In this document: one piece after another, positions 1-6,580 of the stretch | Layout: each line of letters opens with the position of its first letter | Numbering within the stretch: the first letter of the stretch is position 1 | Assembly (NCBI GenBank): GCA_003694355.1 | Contig: RFKI01000032.1 | Location: 1-8,445, forward strand | Length of the DNA: 8,445 nucleotides | DNA from: Bdellovibrio sp. | GTDB taxonomy: Bacteria > Bdellovibrionota > Bdellovibrionia > Bdellovibrionales > UBA1609 | Direction of reading: 5' to 3' | Made by a program: the position numbers and the translations under genes | The notes under the pieces: model-generated | The model's database searches: none | What the model was told of the DNA's origin: nothing | What the model saw: the letters and a program-made list of their open reading frames with translations, nothing else

Positions 1-323
1 ATCTTGAACAGTTCCGCTCTTTCCTCTGGTGAAATATGATGGTCTTTTGAAAAGGCAATGGCTTTGCTAAGGCATTGGCCATAGGAGAGACACTCTTCAC
101 CAATGGCTCTGCAGGAGACAACACGAGCCTTTTCAATGCTCCAGGCACCTTTATACATGCGTTTGGGGTCTCTTTCTGTAATCACTTTTCGGCAAATGCC
201 CATCATTTGAGTGGCTTGTTGTTTAAACTGCTCTTCGGAGATCTTTGGTTTTGTTGAGGAATGGCAATTGTTCAATAGTCCAATTATGAGAAGGCAGCTT
301 AAAAGGGTGATTGTATTTTGCAT
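1..323 (-). CDS. Small Cys-containing secreted protein, probable lipoprotein (3' end missing)
   Basis: Reading the minus strand from an ATG at 323-321 gives 107 codons open to the left edge, so the C-terminus is missing. The protein begins with a short signal-like segment: residues 5-18 are almost all hydrophobic (ITLLSCLLIIGLLN), followed by Cys20 and a polar stretch (HSSTKPK). This resembles a lipoprotein signal, but the lipobox would be L-N-N-C, with Asn at -1 where Gly, Ala or Ser is usual, and there is no basic residue before the hydrophobic core. Processing by signal peptidase II is therefore uncertain. The mature part is polar and has four Cys (44, 71, 78, 84), which could form two disulfides in the periplasm. 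I do not recognise the family and assign no function. It is transcribed divergently from the nuo genes. No clear Shine-Dalgarno precedes the ATG. The plus-strand frame at 75-257 is its shadow. Confidence 0.65.
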   Translation of the reverse strand, partial: MQNTITLLSCLLIIGLLNNCHSSTKPKISEEQFKQQATQMMGICRKVITERDPKRMYKGAWSIEKARVVSCRAIGEECLSYGQCLSKAIAFSKDHHISPEERAELFK

Positions 324-349
324 GAATGAAACGCTAACATGGCTTTTTG

Positions 350-369
350 AGGATGTAAAAAGTCATCCT
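350..369. repeat. Short inverted repeat (6-bp arms, 8-bp spacer)
   Basis: AGGATG (350-355) and CATCCT (364-369) are perfect inverted copies around an AT-rich 8-bp spacer. The element lies 27 bp upstream of the leftward start codon and about 30 bp upstream of the candidate nuoB -35 box. It could be an operator half-site pair or a small hairpin in the leader of the leftward transcript. A 6-bp match of this kind also arises by chance, so the call is weak. Confidence 0.25.
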
Positions 370-398
370 TAACATAAGGCATTATTGAGAAGGCTTTA

Positions 399-428
399 CT
401 GACATAAAAGTTGATAAAATGATATGAA
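399..428 (+). promoter_or_regulatory. Candidate sigma70-type promoter for the nuo operon
   Basis: CTGACA (399-404) matches the -35 consensus TTGACA at five of six bases. After an 18-bp spacer, TATGAA (423-428) matches the -10 consensus TATAAT at four of six. A transcript would start near 435, leaving a leader of about 38 nt that contains the AAGGA Shine-Dalgarno at 459-463 in front of nuoB. The position, between divergent genes and ahead of the first gene of the run, supports it. AT-rich DNA gives many near matches, so other start points are possible. Confidence 0.35.
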
Positions 429-472
429 TGGGGTTTAGAAAAGACTTTATTTTTTAATAAGGACAAAGGCTT

Positions 473-1039
473 ATGTCGACAATGGGAAATGAAATGAATG
501 GAGAAGAAAAAGCGCCTGCAACAAAAGAAGAGCAGGCACTTATTGAGGCTTCCAGGTCTTATGCTTTGACCACCCGTTTGGATAAATTAGTGGCTTGGGG
601 TCGGAAAAACTCTTTGTGGCCCATGCCTTACGGAACAGCCTGCTGTGGCATTGAGTTGATGTCTGTGATGGGACCGAAATATGACTTGGCTCGTTTTGGA
701 GCTGAAGTGGTGCGTTTTTCCCCGCGCCAGGCGGATCTGTTGATTGTGGCAGGGACGATCACGGAAAAGATGGCTCCCATTATACTGAGAATCTATCAAC
801 AAATGTTAGAGCCCAAATATGTTCTTTCCATGGGAGCCTGTGCCAGCTCAGGAGGATTTTATCGAGCCTATCATGTTCTTCAAGGAGTGGATAAAGTGAT
901 TCCTGTTGATGTGTATGTGCCAGGTTGTCCGCCTACACCAGAGGCTGTGTTGGATGGAATTATGGTGATTCAAAAGATGATTGAAGAAGGACACCCGCGT
1001 CCATGGAAAGAAAATTGGGTGCCAGGAGAGTTTCGATGA
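473..1039 (+). CDS. nuoB: NADH-quinone oxidoreductase subunit B (NuoB), cluster N2 protein
   Basis: NuoB holds cluster N2, the last [4Fe-4S] centre of complex I, which hands electrons to quinone at the junction of the hydrophilic and membrane arms. The 188-aa product shows the family pattern throughout: the N2 ligands are the tandem Cys57-Cys58 ([10 protein letters not shown]), Cys123 ([10 protein letters not shown]) and Cys152 ([11 protein letters not shown]). The conserved block [17 protein letters not shown] precedes Cys123. About 28 polar residues come before the conserved core ([16 protein letters not shown]), which is a normal length for this subunit. The start at 473 is supported by AAGGA at 459-463, nine bases upstream; ATG codons at 482 and 494 are less well placed. 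It is the first gene of the operon, unusually with no nuoA before it. Its stop overlaps the nuoCD start (ATGA). Confidence 0.98.
   Translation: MSTMGNEMNGEEKAPATKEEQALIEASRSYALTTRLDKLVAWGRKNSLWPMPYGTACCGIELMSVMGPKYDLARFGAEVVRFSPRQADLLIVAGTITEKMAPIILRIYQQMLEPKYVLSMGACASSGGFYRAYHVLQGVDKVIPVDVYVPGCPPTPEAVLDGIMVIQKMIEEGHPRPWKENWVPGEFR
1024..1029 (+). promoter_or_regulatory. Shine-Dalgarno that fixes the nuoCD start
   Basis: AGGAGA lies six bases before the ATG at 1036, inside the last codons of nuoB. This is the ideal spacing and selects 1036 over the in-frame ATG at 1003, which has no such site and would add eleven residues encoded inside nuoB. The resulting ATGA overlap implies translational coupling of nuoB to nuoCD. 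Confidence 0.8.
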
Positions 1040-2715
1040 ATTTTCTGGAAGATTTAAAGAAGGATTTAAACGAGAAGTTTCCGCAAAATACCTTTCAGTA
1101 CTCGACGCCTTTCGGGTGTCATCTTTTAGAGGTGCCCAAAGATCAGGTTGTTGAGGTTTTAAGTCATTTGAAGCAGACTCGGCGCTTTGATTTTTTAATG
1201 CATATTACAGCTGTGGACTATCCGAAAAGAGATAAGCGTTTTGATGTGGTTTATGAGCTTTTTTCATCAAAATCTTACCAGAGATTGCGTATTAAAACCA
1301 AAGTGGGTGAGGATGAATCCTTGCCTTCGGCTATTCCTGTGTGGCGTTCTGCAAACTGGTTTGAGAGAGAAGTTTGGGATATGTTTGGAATTGTTTTTGA
1401 AGGACATCCCAATCTTCGCCGCTTTCTAGTTCATCATGAATTTAAGGGGTTTCCTTTAAGAAAAGACTACGACGCCAATAAACAGCAACATTGTCATTCG
1501 GCTTTGCCGATTCACTTTGAAGATGAATTTAACTATGTACCTAAGCCAGATTCCGATCTAGTTCCTTTAAATATAGGTCCATCTCATCCTGCCACTCATG
1601 GCACATTAAGAATTATGGCAGAGTTGGATGGAGAAAAAGTGCGAAGAGCCAATGTGGAGCTCGGTTATTTACACCGCTGCTTTGAAAAAATGGCAGAAAC
1701 ACATCCCTATAATCAGGTGATTCCTTATACAGACCGGCTCAATTACTGCTCTGCTCCCATGAATAATGTGGGATACTGCAAAACAGTTGAAAAACTTTTG
1801 GGAGTGGAAATTCCTCCTCGTGCGCAAGCCATGAGAATCATTCTCTGTGAGCTTTCTCGTATCATAGATCATATTGTTTGTATTGGTGCCAATGCTGTGG
1901 ACCTGGGGGCCCTTACAGGATTTTTCCATCTATTCACTTATCGGGAAAAAGTGTACAGCCTTTTTGAAAAGTTATGTGGAGCGCGTCTTACAGTGTCTCT
2001 GACACGAGTAGGGGGTATGGCTCAGGATGCCCCTGAGGGCTGGTTTAAAGATGTATTAAAATTTTGTGATGAAATGAGTGTGGGAGTGGATGAATTGGAC
2101 CGCTTGTTAACAGGAAACAAAATTTGGCGTCAGAGGACTCAGGGTGTGGGAGCTATTTCTGTGGAAGAGGCCATCATGTGGGGATATACGGGACCTTGTT
2201 TAAGGGCCACAGGATTGGGGCTGGATTTGAGAAAAGTGGCTCCTTATTATGGGTATGAAGCTTTGGACTTTGACATTCCTGTTGGTACATCGGGAGATGT
2301 TTTTGATCGGTATCTCGTGCGTGTTGAAGAAATGAGACAGTCTATAAAAATTATTCGTCAAGTTGCAGAGAATATTCCTGGAGGTGATTACACCATTCGG
2401 GATAAGAGAATTGTGCTTCCTGAGAAGAAAGATGTTTATGGAAACATTGAAGGCCTGATGAATCATTTCATGTTAATTGTGAAGGGCCTTCAGCCTCCTG
2501 AAGGGGAAATCTATGATGTGACAGAGGCCGCCAATGGAGAGCTAGGGTTTTACCTTGTCAGTGATGGAACGGGAACTCCTTATCGCTTGAAGGTGCGTCC
2601 CCCTTGTTTTGCGATTTATCAATCTTTTTCCGATCAGATTACAGGAGGGCTTGTGGCAGATGTGATTGCTATTTTGGGAAGTATGAATCTTATTGCTGGT
2701 GAGTTAGATAGATAG
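1036..2715 (+). CDS. nuoCD: Fused NADH-quinone oxidoreductase subunit C/D (NuoCD)
   Basis: This 559-aa protein joins NuoC (30-kDa subunit) and NuoD (49-kDa subunit), which form the quinone-reducing module with NuoB. The NuoC part is about residues 1-147, with its signature [10 protein letters not shown] at 110-119, GHPNLRR at 123-129 and FPLRKDYD at 139-146. A linker of about 30 residues, including HCH near 152-154, leads to NuoD from about 178. NuoD shows GPSHPATHG (181-189) and [10 protein letters not shown] (from 236), carrying the His188 and Tyr237 equivalents of the known quinone-headgroup residues, then ELSRIIDH, and it ends in GELDR as the family does. The NiFe-hydrogenase C-terminal DPCxxC motif is absent, so this is NuoD and not a hydrogenase large subunit. 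In HRCFEKMAE, Cys215 sits where Gly is frequent, beside the Arg close to cluster N2. The protein is slightly shorter than the E. coli fusion. Confidence 0.97.
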   Translation: MNFLEDLKKDLNEKFPQNTFQYSTPFGCHLLEVPKDQVVEVLSHLKQTRRFDFLMHITAVDYPKRDKRFDVVYELFSSKSYQRLRIKTKVGEDESLPSAIPVWRSANWFEREVWDMFGIVFEGHPNLRRFLVHHEFKGFPLRKDYDANKQQHCHSALPIHFEDEFNYVPKPDSDLVPLNIGPSHPATHGTLRIMAELDGEKVRRANVELGYLHRCFEKMAETHPYNQVIPYTDRLNYCSAPMNNVGYCKTVEKLLGVEIPPRAQAMRIILCELSRIIDHIVCIGANAVDLGALTGFFHLFTYREKVYSLFEKLCGARLTVSLTRVGGMAQDAPEGWFKDVLKFCDEMSVGVDELDRLLTGNKIWRQRTQGVGAISVEEAIMWGYTGPCLRATGLGLDLRKVAPYYGYEALDFDIPVGTSGDVFDRYLVRVEEMRQSIKIIRQVAENIPGGDYTIRDKRIVLPEKKDVYGNIEGLMNHFMLIVKGLQPPEGEIYDVTEAANGELGFYLVSDGTGTPYRLKVRPPCFAIYQSFSDQITGGLVADVIAILGSMNLIAGELDR

Positions 2716-2732
2716 GAAGAGGAGAAGGTCTT

Positions 2733-3206
2733 ATGTTTGAGTTGTCTAAAGAAGGCGTTGAGTTTGTAAAAAAAGAAATGCAACGATATGAAACAAAACG
2801 CTCTGCGATCATCCCCGCCTTGTACAAGGTTCAAGAAGAAAACGGAGGGTGGGTGAGTCCTGAGTGTGTAACCTACTTGAGTCAATTGATGGACTTGCCA
2901 GAGGTTTGGATTAATGAAGTTTTAAACTTTTACACCATGTTTAATAAAGAACCTGTAGGTAAATATCATGTGCAAGTTTGTTGTAATGTTTCTTGTGCCA
3001 TGAATGGGGGGCGGGAGTTGGCCGATCACTTGTGTAAAGAGCTGAATATTAAGGATGGACGTCATAGTGAAGATGGTCGTTATACTTTGTCTCGTGTGGA
3101 GTGCCTAGGCTCTTGTGGAACGGCTCCCATGATGCAGGTGAATGACAAATATTACGAGAACCTAACAAAAGAATCTGCAGTTCAAATCTTAAAAGAATTG
3201 CCATAA
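2733..3206 (+). CDS. nuoE: NADH-quinone oxidoreductase subunit E (NuoE), cluster N1a protein
   Basis: NuoE is the 24-kDa subunit of the NADH dehydrogenase module. It binds the [2Fe-2S] cluster N1a next to the FMN of NuoF. The 157-aa product has the expected helical N-terminal part (ending VLNFYTMFNKEPVGKYHV) followed by a thioredoxin-like domain. The ligands fit the C-x4-C...C-x3-C pattern: Cys83 and Cys88 (VCCNVSC), then Cys124 and Cys128 (VECLGSCGTAP). Cys84 directly follows the first ligand and is an extra cysteine. Length is normal for the family. The start at 2733 follows AGGAG at 2720-2724 with an eight-base gap. The gene lies 17 bp after nuoCD and 17 bp before nuoF, in the usual E-F-G order. 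Confidence 0.97.
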   Translation: MFELSKEGVEFVKKEMQRYETKRSAIIPALYKVQEENGGWVSPECVTYLSQLMDLPEVWINEVLNFYTMFNKEPVGKYHVQVCCNVSCAMNGGRELADHLCKELNIKDGRHSEDGRYTLSRVECLGSCGTAPMMQVNDKYYENLTKESAVQILKELP

Positions 3207-3223
3207 AGAGGCGGAGAAGAAAG

Positions 3224-4504
3224 ATGGAAGTCAAAGTTCTAACAAAACACTATGATAAACCAGAGTACCGCTCTCTGGAAGGTTATAAGAAGTACGGTGG
3301 ATATGAAGTTTTAAAGAAGGCTTTAGGTATGAAACCTGAGGAAATTGTGGCTCAGGTGAAAGAAGCTGGATTAAGGGGGCGTGGGGGAGCCGGGTTTCCT
3401 ACAGGTGTAAAGTGGGGTTTTTTGCCCAATAATGGAGAGCCTCGCTATTTGGTTTGCAATGCTGATGAAGGAGAGCCTGGGACATTTAAAGATCGTATGA
3501 TGATGGAAAAAGCGCCCCATCAGCTTATTGAAGGGATGTTGATTTCTGCTTATGCCATTCAGAGCAAGAAATCTTATATTTATATTCGTGGTGAATACAT
3601 GGAGCCTTACCGTATTGTGGAAAAGGCCATTCAAGAGGCTTACGATGCGGGTTTTTTAGGAAAAAATATTTTAGGAAGTGGTTTTGACCATGATATGGAT
3701 GTGTATCGAGGAGCTGGAGCTTATATCTGCGGGGAGGAAACAGCTCTCTTATCTTCTTTAGAAGGAAAAAAGGGGCAACCCAAATTAAAACCGCCCTTTC
3801 CTGCTGTTGAGGGGTATTTAAGAAAACCCACTATTGTTAACAATGTTGAAACATTAGCTGCAGTGGTGACTATTGTTAAAGATGGTCCGAAAGAGTACCG
3901 TAAGTATGGGACAGAAAAATCGCCAGGAACAAAGATTTTTTCTGTAAGTGGAAATGTTTTGAAGCCGGGCAATTATGAAGTGCCTTTAGGTTATCCGCTT
4001 AAGGATTTAATTTACAATTTGTGTGGTGGACTAAAGCCAGGGCGTCAACTTAAAGCAGTTATTCCAGGAGGTTCTTCAGCTCCAGTGTTAACAGCAGAAG
4101 AAGCTGAGCGGGCGACCTTAGATTATGAATGTTTAGCTGAAATGAAATCCATGTTGGGCTCAGGAGCGGTGATAGTTATAGATGACTCCAATTGCATGGT
4201 GGATTTACTAAAGGTGATCATGCATTTTTATCATCATGAATCTTGTGGCCAGTGCACCCCTTGTCGTGAGGGGACAGGATGGCTCGATAAGATTGTAGGC
4301 AGTATATATAAGGGAGAAGGGCGGCTTCAAGACATTCAGCTTGTTGAGCAGGTTTCAAAGCATATGATGGGGAGGACGATCTGTGCACTCTCTGATGCGG
4401 CGGCTATGCCTGCTATTAGTTTTGTGCAGAAGTTTCGTAGCGAGTTTGAATTTTACGTGCGTGAAGGGCGCTCTAAAGTAAAAGAGGTGATAGCCAATGC
4501 TTAA
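3224..4504 (+). CDS. nuoF: NADH-quinone oxidoreductase subunit F (NuoF), NADH- and FMN-binding
   Basis: NuoF is the 51-kDa subunit, where NADH gives a hydride to FMN and electrons enter the Fe-S chain through cluster N3. The 426-aa sequence has the glycine-rich nucleotide-binding motif GLRGRGGAGFPTGVKW at 49-64, NADEGEPGTFKDR at 79-91 and GAGAYICGEETAL (about 163-175), all flavin and NADH site signatures. The SLBB-type region follows (about 235-320). The [4Fe-4S] N3 ligands are Cys341, Cys344 and Cys347 (ESCGQCTPCREGT) and Cys387 (TICALSDAAAMP). Length is normal and there is no additional N-terminal ferredoxin or NuoE-like domain, unlike some hydrogenase and formate dehydrogenase homologues. 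GGAG at 3213-3216 gives a seven-base spacing to the ATG. The 3' end overlaps nuoG by 8 bp. Confidence 0.98.
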   Translation: MEVKVLTKHYDKPEYRSLEGYKKYGGYEVLKKALGMKPEEIVAQVKEAGLRGRGGAGFPTGVKWGFLPNNGEPRYLVCNADEGEPGTFKDRMMMEKAPHQLIEGMLISAYAIQSKKSYIYIRGEYMEPYRIVEKAIQEAYDAGFLGKNILGSGFDHDMDVYRGAGAYICGEETALLSSLEGKKGQPKLKPPFPAVEGYLRKPTIVNNVETLAAVVTIVKDGPKEYRKYGTEKSPGTKIFSVSGNVLKPGNYEVPLGYPLKDLIYNLCGGLKPGRQLKAVIPGGSSAPVLTAEEAERATLDYECLAEMKSMLGSGAVIVIDDSNCMVDLLKVIMHFYHHESCGQCTPCREGTGWLDKIVGSIYKGEGRLQDIQLVEQVSKHMMGRTICALSDAAAMPAISFVQKFRSEFEFYVREGRSKVKEVIANA

Positions 4505-6041
4505 GTGTAAAATCAATGGCGTTGAGGTCGAAGTCAAAGAAGGAACAACTATTATTGAGGCTTTTAAAATAGCCGGCCAAAAGATTGCTCATTACTGCTG
4601 GCATCCAGGTCTTTCTGTGGCAGGAGTTTGTCGTTTATGTATGGTAGAGATCAAGGGACAGCCTCGTTTACAAATTGCCTGTAATACACCTGTGCAGGAT
4701 GGAATGGAAATCACGAATCAGTCAGAACAAGTTAAAGAAACAGTTCGTTGGGGTCTTGATTTTCATTTAATAAATCACCCTTTAGATTGCCCCATTTGTG
4801 ATCAGGCAGGGGAGTGTGGCCTTCAGGATCAGTATATGGAATTTGGTTTGTACACTCCTGAAATGGCTGAGCCCAAAGTAAAGAAACATAAAGTTGTGGA
4901 TTTGGGTTCCAAAATTGTCTTGGATACCGAAAGATGCATTCTTTGTTCTCGATGTGTTCGTTTCACAGCAGAAGTGACCAAAACCTATGAGCTGGGTATT
5001 TTCAATCGCGGCGATCGAAGTGAAATTGGAACATTTGAAAATAAACCATTAGAGAATAATTATGCTTTAAATACGGTGGATATTTGTCCTGTGGGCGCTC
5101 TCACATCTAAAGACTTTCGGTTTCGGCAAAGGGTCTGGTATCTTCAGGAGAGGGAGTCCATATGTACTGGTTGTTCAACTGGTTGTAATATAAAAATTTA
5201 CTTCAATGAAGAGGGCCTGTTTCGAATTCGTCCCGTTTATAATGAGAAAGTGAATGGCTATTGGATGTGTGATGAGGGGCGAAATATTTATAAGTTTGTC
5301 AACAAGGAAAACCGTCTTCTGAAGGCTAAAAAGGGACGTAAAGGAGAATGGCTGGAGATGGAAGGGGGTGCTGCTGCCAAAGATGTGGCTCATCATTTTA
5401 AGAGCTTAGATAAAGAGAGAATAGCTCTTGTGGTGACGGGCCAATTTTCCAATGAAGAATATGAAGCTCTGTTTCAATTTTATAAAAAGAATGTAGGCAA
5501 TGATTTTGTCTATCATTGGATTAACAATAAAGAATCTTTTGAAGATTTTGATGGGCTTCTTCTAAGAGGGGATCGCAATCCCAATACCAAAGGTCTTTTG
5601 CAAAAGCTGGAAGATTATCGGTATGAGCAAACATGGGCTCACTTGGAAGAGAACTTAAAGGCTGGAAAAATAGAAACCTTAATTGTGGCTGGTCCCGAAA
5701 ATCCTTTGTGGTTTCCTGACTTAAAAGAAAAAGTACAGCAATGGGGTATTCAGTTAAGTCATTTGATTTGGCTTTCTTCAGCTAAGGTTCAGGCTGTTGA
5801 CGAGGTGGAGTGCTTAACGTGGCAAATTCCTTTGAAAACCTTCTTTGAAAAAGACGGGACTTATGTCAATTACCAAGGGCTTGAACAAAAGAGCCATCGC
5901 ATTGCAACGATAGTCCCTGGTGCTTTAAGTTTGTCGGAAGCAGCTCATTTAATGGCAGGAGAAGAGTATAAGGTGGATATGGCTCCTATTTTAAAGGGGC
6001 CTAAGAAAAACTATTATGTTCATAGAAGAGGTTATTTATGA
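4497..6041 (+). CDS. nuoG: NADH-quinone oxidoreductase subunit G (NuoG), compact form with N7 ligands
   Basis: NuoG relays electrons from NuoF towards NuoI. The N-terminal 260 residues carry four clusters' worth of ligands: [2Fe-2S] N1b (Cys34, Cys45, Cys48, Cys62), His-ligated N5 (His94, Cys98, Cys101, Cys107 in HPLDCPICDQAGEC), N4 (Cys147, Cys150, Cys153, Cys197), and the off-path N7 set (Cys223, Cys226, Cys230 in CTGCSTGC, and Cys258), which many complex I lineages have lost. The C-terminal molybdopterin-oxidoreductase-like domain is much reduced: the protein is 514 aa, against roughly 780-910 in E. coli and Thermus. It keeps a terminal FFEKDGTYVNYQG motif (449-461) typical of this domain, so the loss looks internal and not a late truncation or frameshift. 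GAGGTGA at 4484-4490, six bases before the ATG, and an 8-bp overlap with nuoF support the start. Confidence 0.95.
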   Translation: MLKCKINGVEVEVKEGTTIIEAFKIAGQKIAHYCWHPGLSVAGVCRLCMVEIKGQPRLQIACNTPVQDGMEITNQSEQVKETVRWGLDFHLINHPLDCPICDQAGECGLQDQYMEFGLYTPEMAEPKVKKHKVVDLGSKIVLDTERCILCSRCVRFTAEVTKTYELGIFNRGDRSEIGTFENKPLENNYALNTVDICPVGALTSKDFRFRQRVWYLQERESICTGCSTGCNIKIYFNEEGLFRIRPVYNEKVNGYWMCDEGRNIYKFVNKENRLLKAKKGRKGEWLEMEGGAAAKDVAHHFKSLDKERIALVVTGQFSNEEYEALFQFYKKNVGNDFVYHWINNKESFEDFDGLLLRGDRNPNTKGLLQKLEDYRYEQTWAHLEENLKAGKIETLIVAGPENPLWFPDLKEKVQQWGIQLSHLIWLSSAKVQAVDEVECLTWQIPLKTFFEKDGTYVNYQGLEQKSHRIATIVPGALSLSEAAHLMAGEEYKVDMAPILKGPKKNYYVHRRGYL

Positions 6042-6562
6042 GTATTGTTCATAAAGACACACCATCTACAAAGTGGTATTTGCCGGGCATTTTGTCAGGG
6101 ATGGGACTGACGATCAAAAAATTGTTTTATAACTTATTCCATAGAAAAAAGATGCCCACCCTCAATTATCCAGAGGAAAAATATGAGTACAGCCCTCGTT
6201 TTAAAGGCAATCATGTTTTAACGGTGAAAAAAGATGGATCCTTAAGATGTACAGCTTGTATGTTATGTGCAACTAATTGCCCTGCGGACTGTATTACCAT
6301 TGTGGCTGCAGAACATGAAGACCCCACTGTTGAGAAGTATCCCATTCATTATGAAATTGATATTTTACGTTGTGTCTTTTGTGGGTTTTGTGAAGAAGCT
6401 TGTCCTGTAGATGCCATTCGTATGGGTCCTGAGTGGCAAACACCAGGATTGGCTGATGATAATTTTCATTATGATATTCAGCGCTTGGCTTACCGTCCTC
6501 AGCTTAAGGGAGGCATTTTATCTCGAGTTGATGATGAAGAAAGACATCAGTTTGGGCTCTAA
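6038..6562 (+). CDS. nuoI: NADH-quinone oxidoreductase subunit I (NuoI), 2x[4Fe-4S] ferredoxin-type
   Basis: NuoI carries clusters N6a and N6b, which link NuoG to N2 in NuoB. The 174-aa product starts with an amphipathic membrane-proximal helix (about 17-36, GILSGMGLTIKKLFYNLF). The family block YPEEKYEYSPRFKGNHVL follows at 44-61. Two ferredoxin motifs come next: Cys71, Cys74, Cys77, Cys81 (CTACMLCATNC) and Cys112, Cys115, Cys118, Cys122 (CVFCGFCEEACPVDAI). Cys85 is an additional cysteine in the first motif, at a place where a small residue is common. As in other ferredoxin folds, the fourth Cys of each motif should ligate the opposite cluster. The ATGA overlap with nuoG and GAGG at 6028-6031 (six-base spacing) support the start. 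nuoH, the usual neighbour between G and I, is absent. Confidence 0.97.
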   Translation: MSIVHKDTPSTKWYLPGILSGMGLTIKKLFYNLFHRKKMPTLNYPEEKYEYSPRFKGNHVLTVKKDGSLRCTACMLCATNCPADCITIVAAEHEDPTVEKYPIHYEIDILRCVFCGFCEEACPVDAIRMGPEWQTPGLADDNFHYDIQRLAYRPQLKGGILSRVDDEERHQFGL

Positions 6563-6580
6563 CAATTTGCAGGAGTCTTT

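Larger units (their letters stand above)
324..472. other. Divergent intergenic region between the small protein gene and nuoB
   Basis: This 149-bp AT-rich gap separates two genes that point away from each other, so it should hold both of their promoters. It contains a short inverted repeat near the leftward gene and a sigma70-like promoter candidate nearer to nuoB, listed separately. I see no tRNA, riboswitch or convincing terminator in it, and no ORF of note. I could not pick out a credible -35/-10 pair for the leftward gene. Confidence 0.6.

Noticed and set aside
75..257. Plus-strand 60-codon ORF at the left end
   Set aside because: It lies wholly inside the minus-strand exported-protein gene, which has a signal-like start and a regular Cys pattern. 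The plus frame has no Shine-Dalgarno and no recognisable features.
443..460. T-rich stretch before nuoB as a rho-independent terminator
   Set aside because: No GC-rich stem precedes the T run, and the divergent leftward gene does not need a terminator here.
1003..1035. Upstream start for nuoCD at the ATG at 1003
   Set aside because: The eleven added residues are encoded within nuoB, match nothing in NuoC N-termini and lack a ribosome site. The ATG at 1036 has AGGAGA six bases upstream and an ATGA overlap.
1036..4504. The cluster could be a NiFe-hydrogenase or a formate dehydrogenase diaphorase module
   Set aside because: The D domain ends in GELDR, with no C-terminal DPCxxC motif for NiFe binding. 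NuoB, NuoC and NuoI partners are all present, and NuoF and NuoE have ordinary complex I lengths.
4497..6041. NuoG shortened by a frameshift or premature stop
   Set aside because: The C-terminal motif of the long form is retained near residues 449-461, the frame ends in a coupled ATGA overlap with nuoI, and no other frame downstream continues NuoG.
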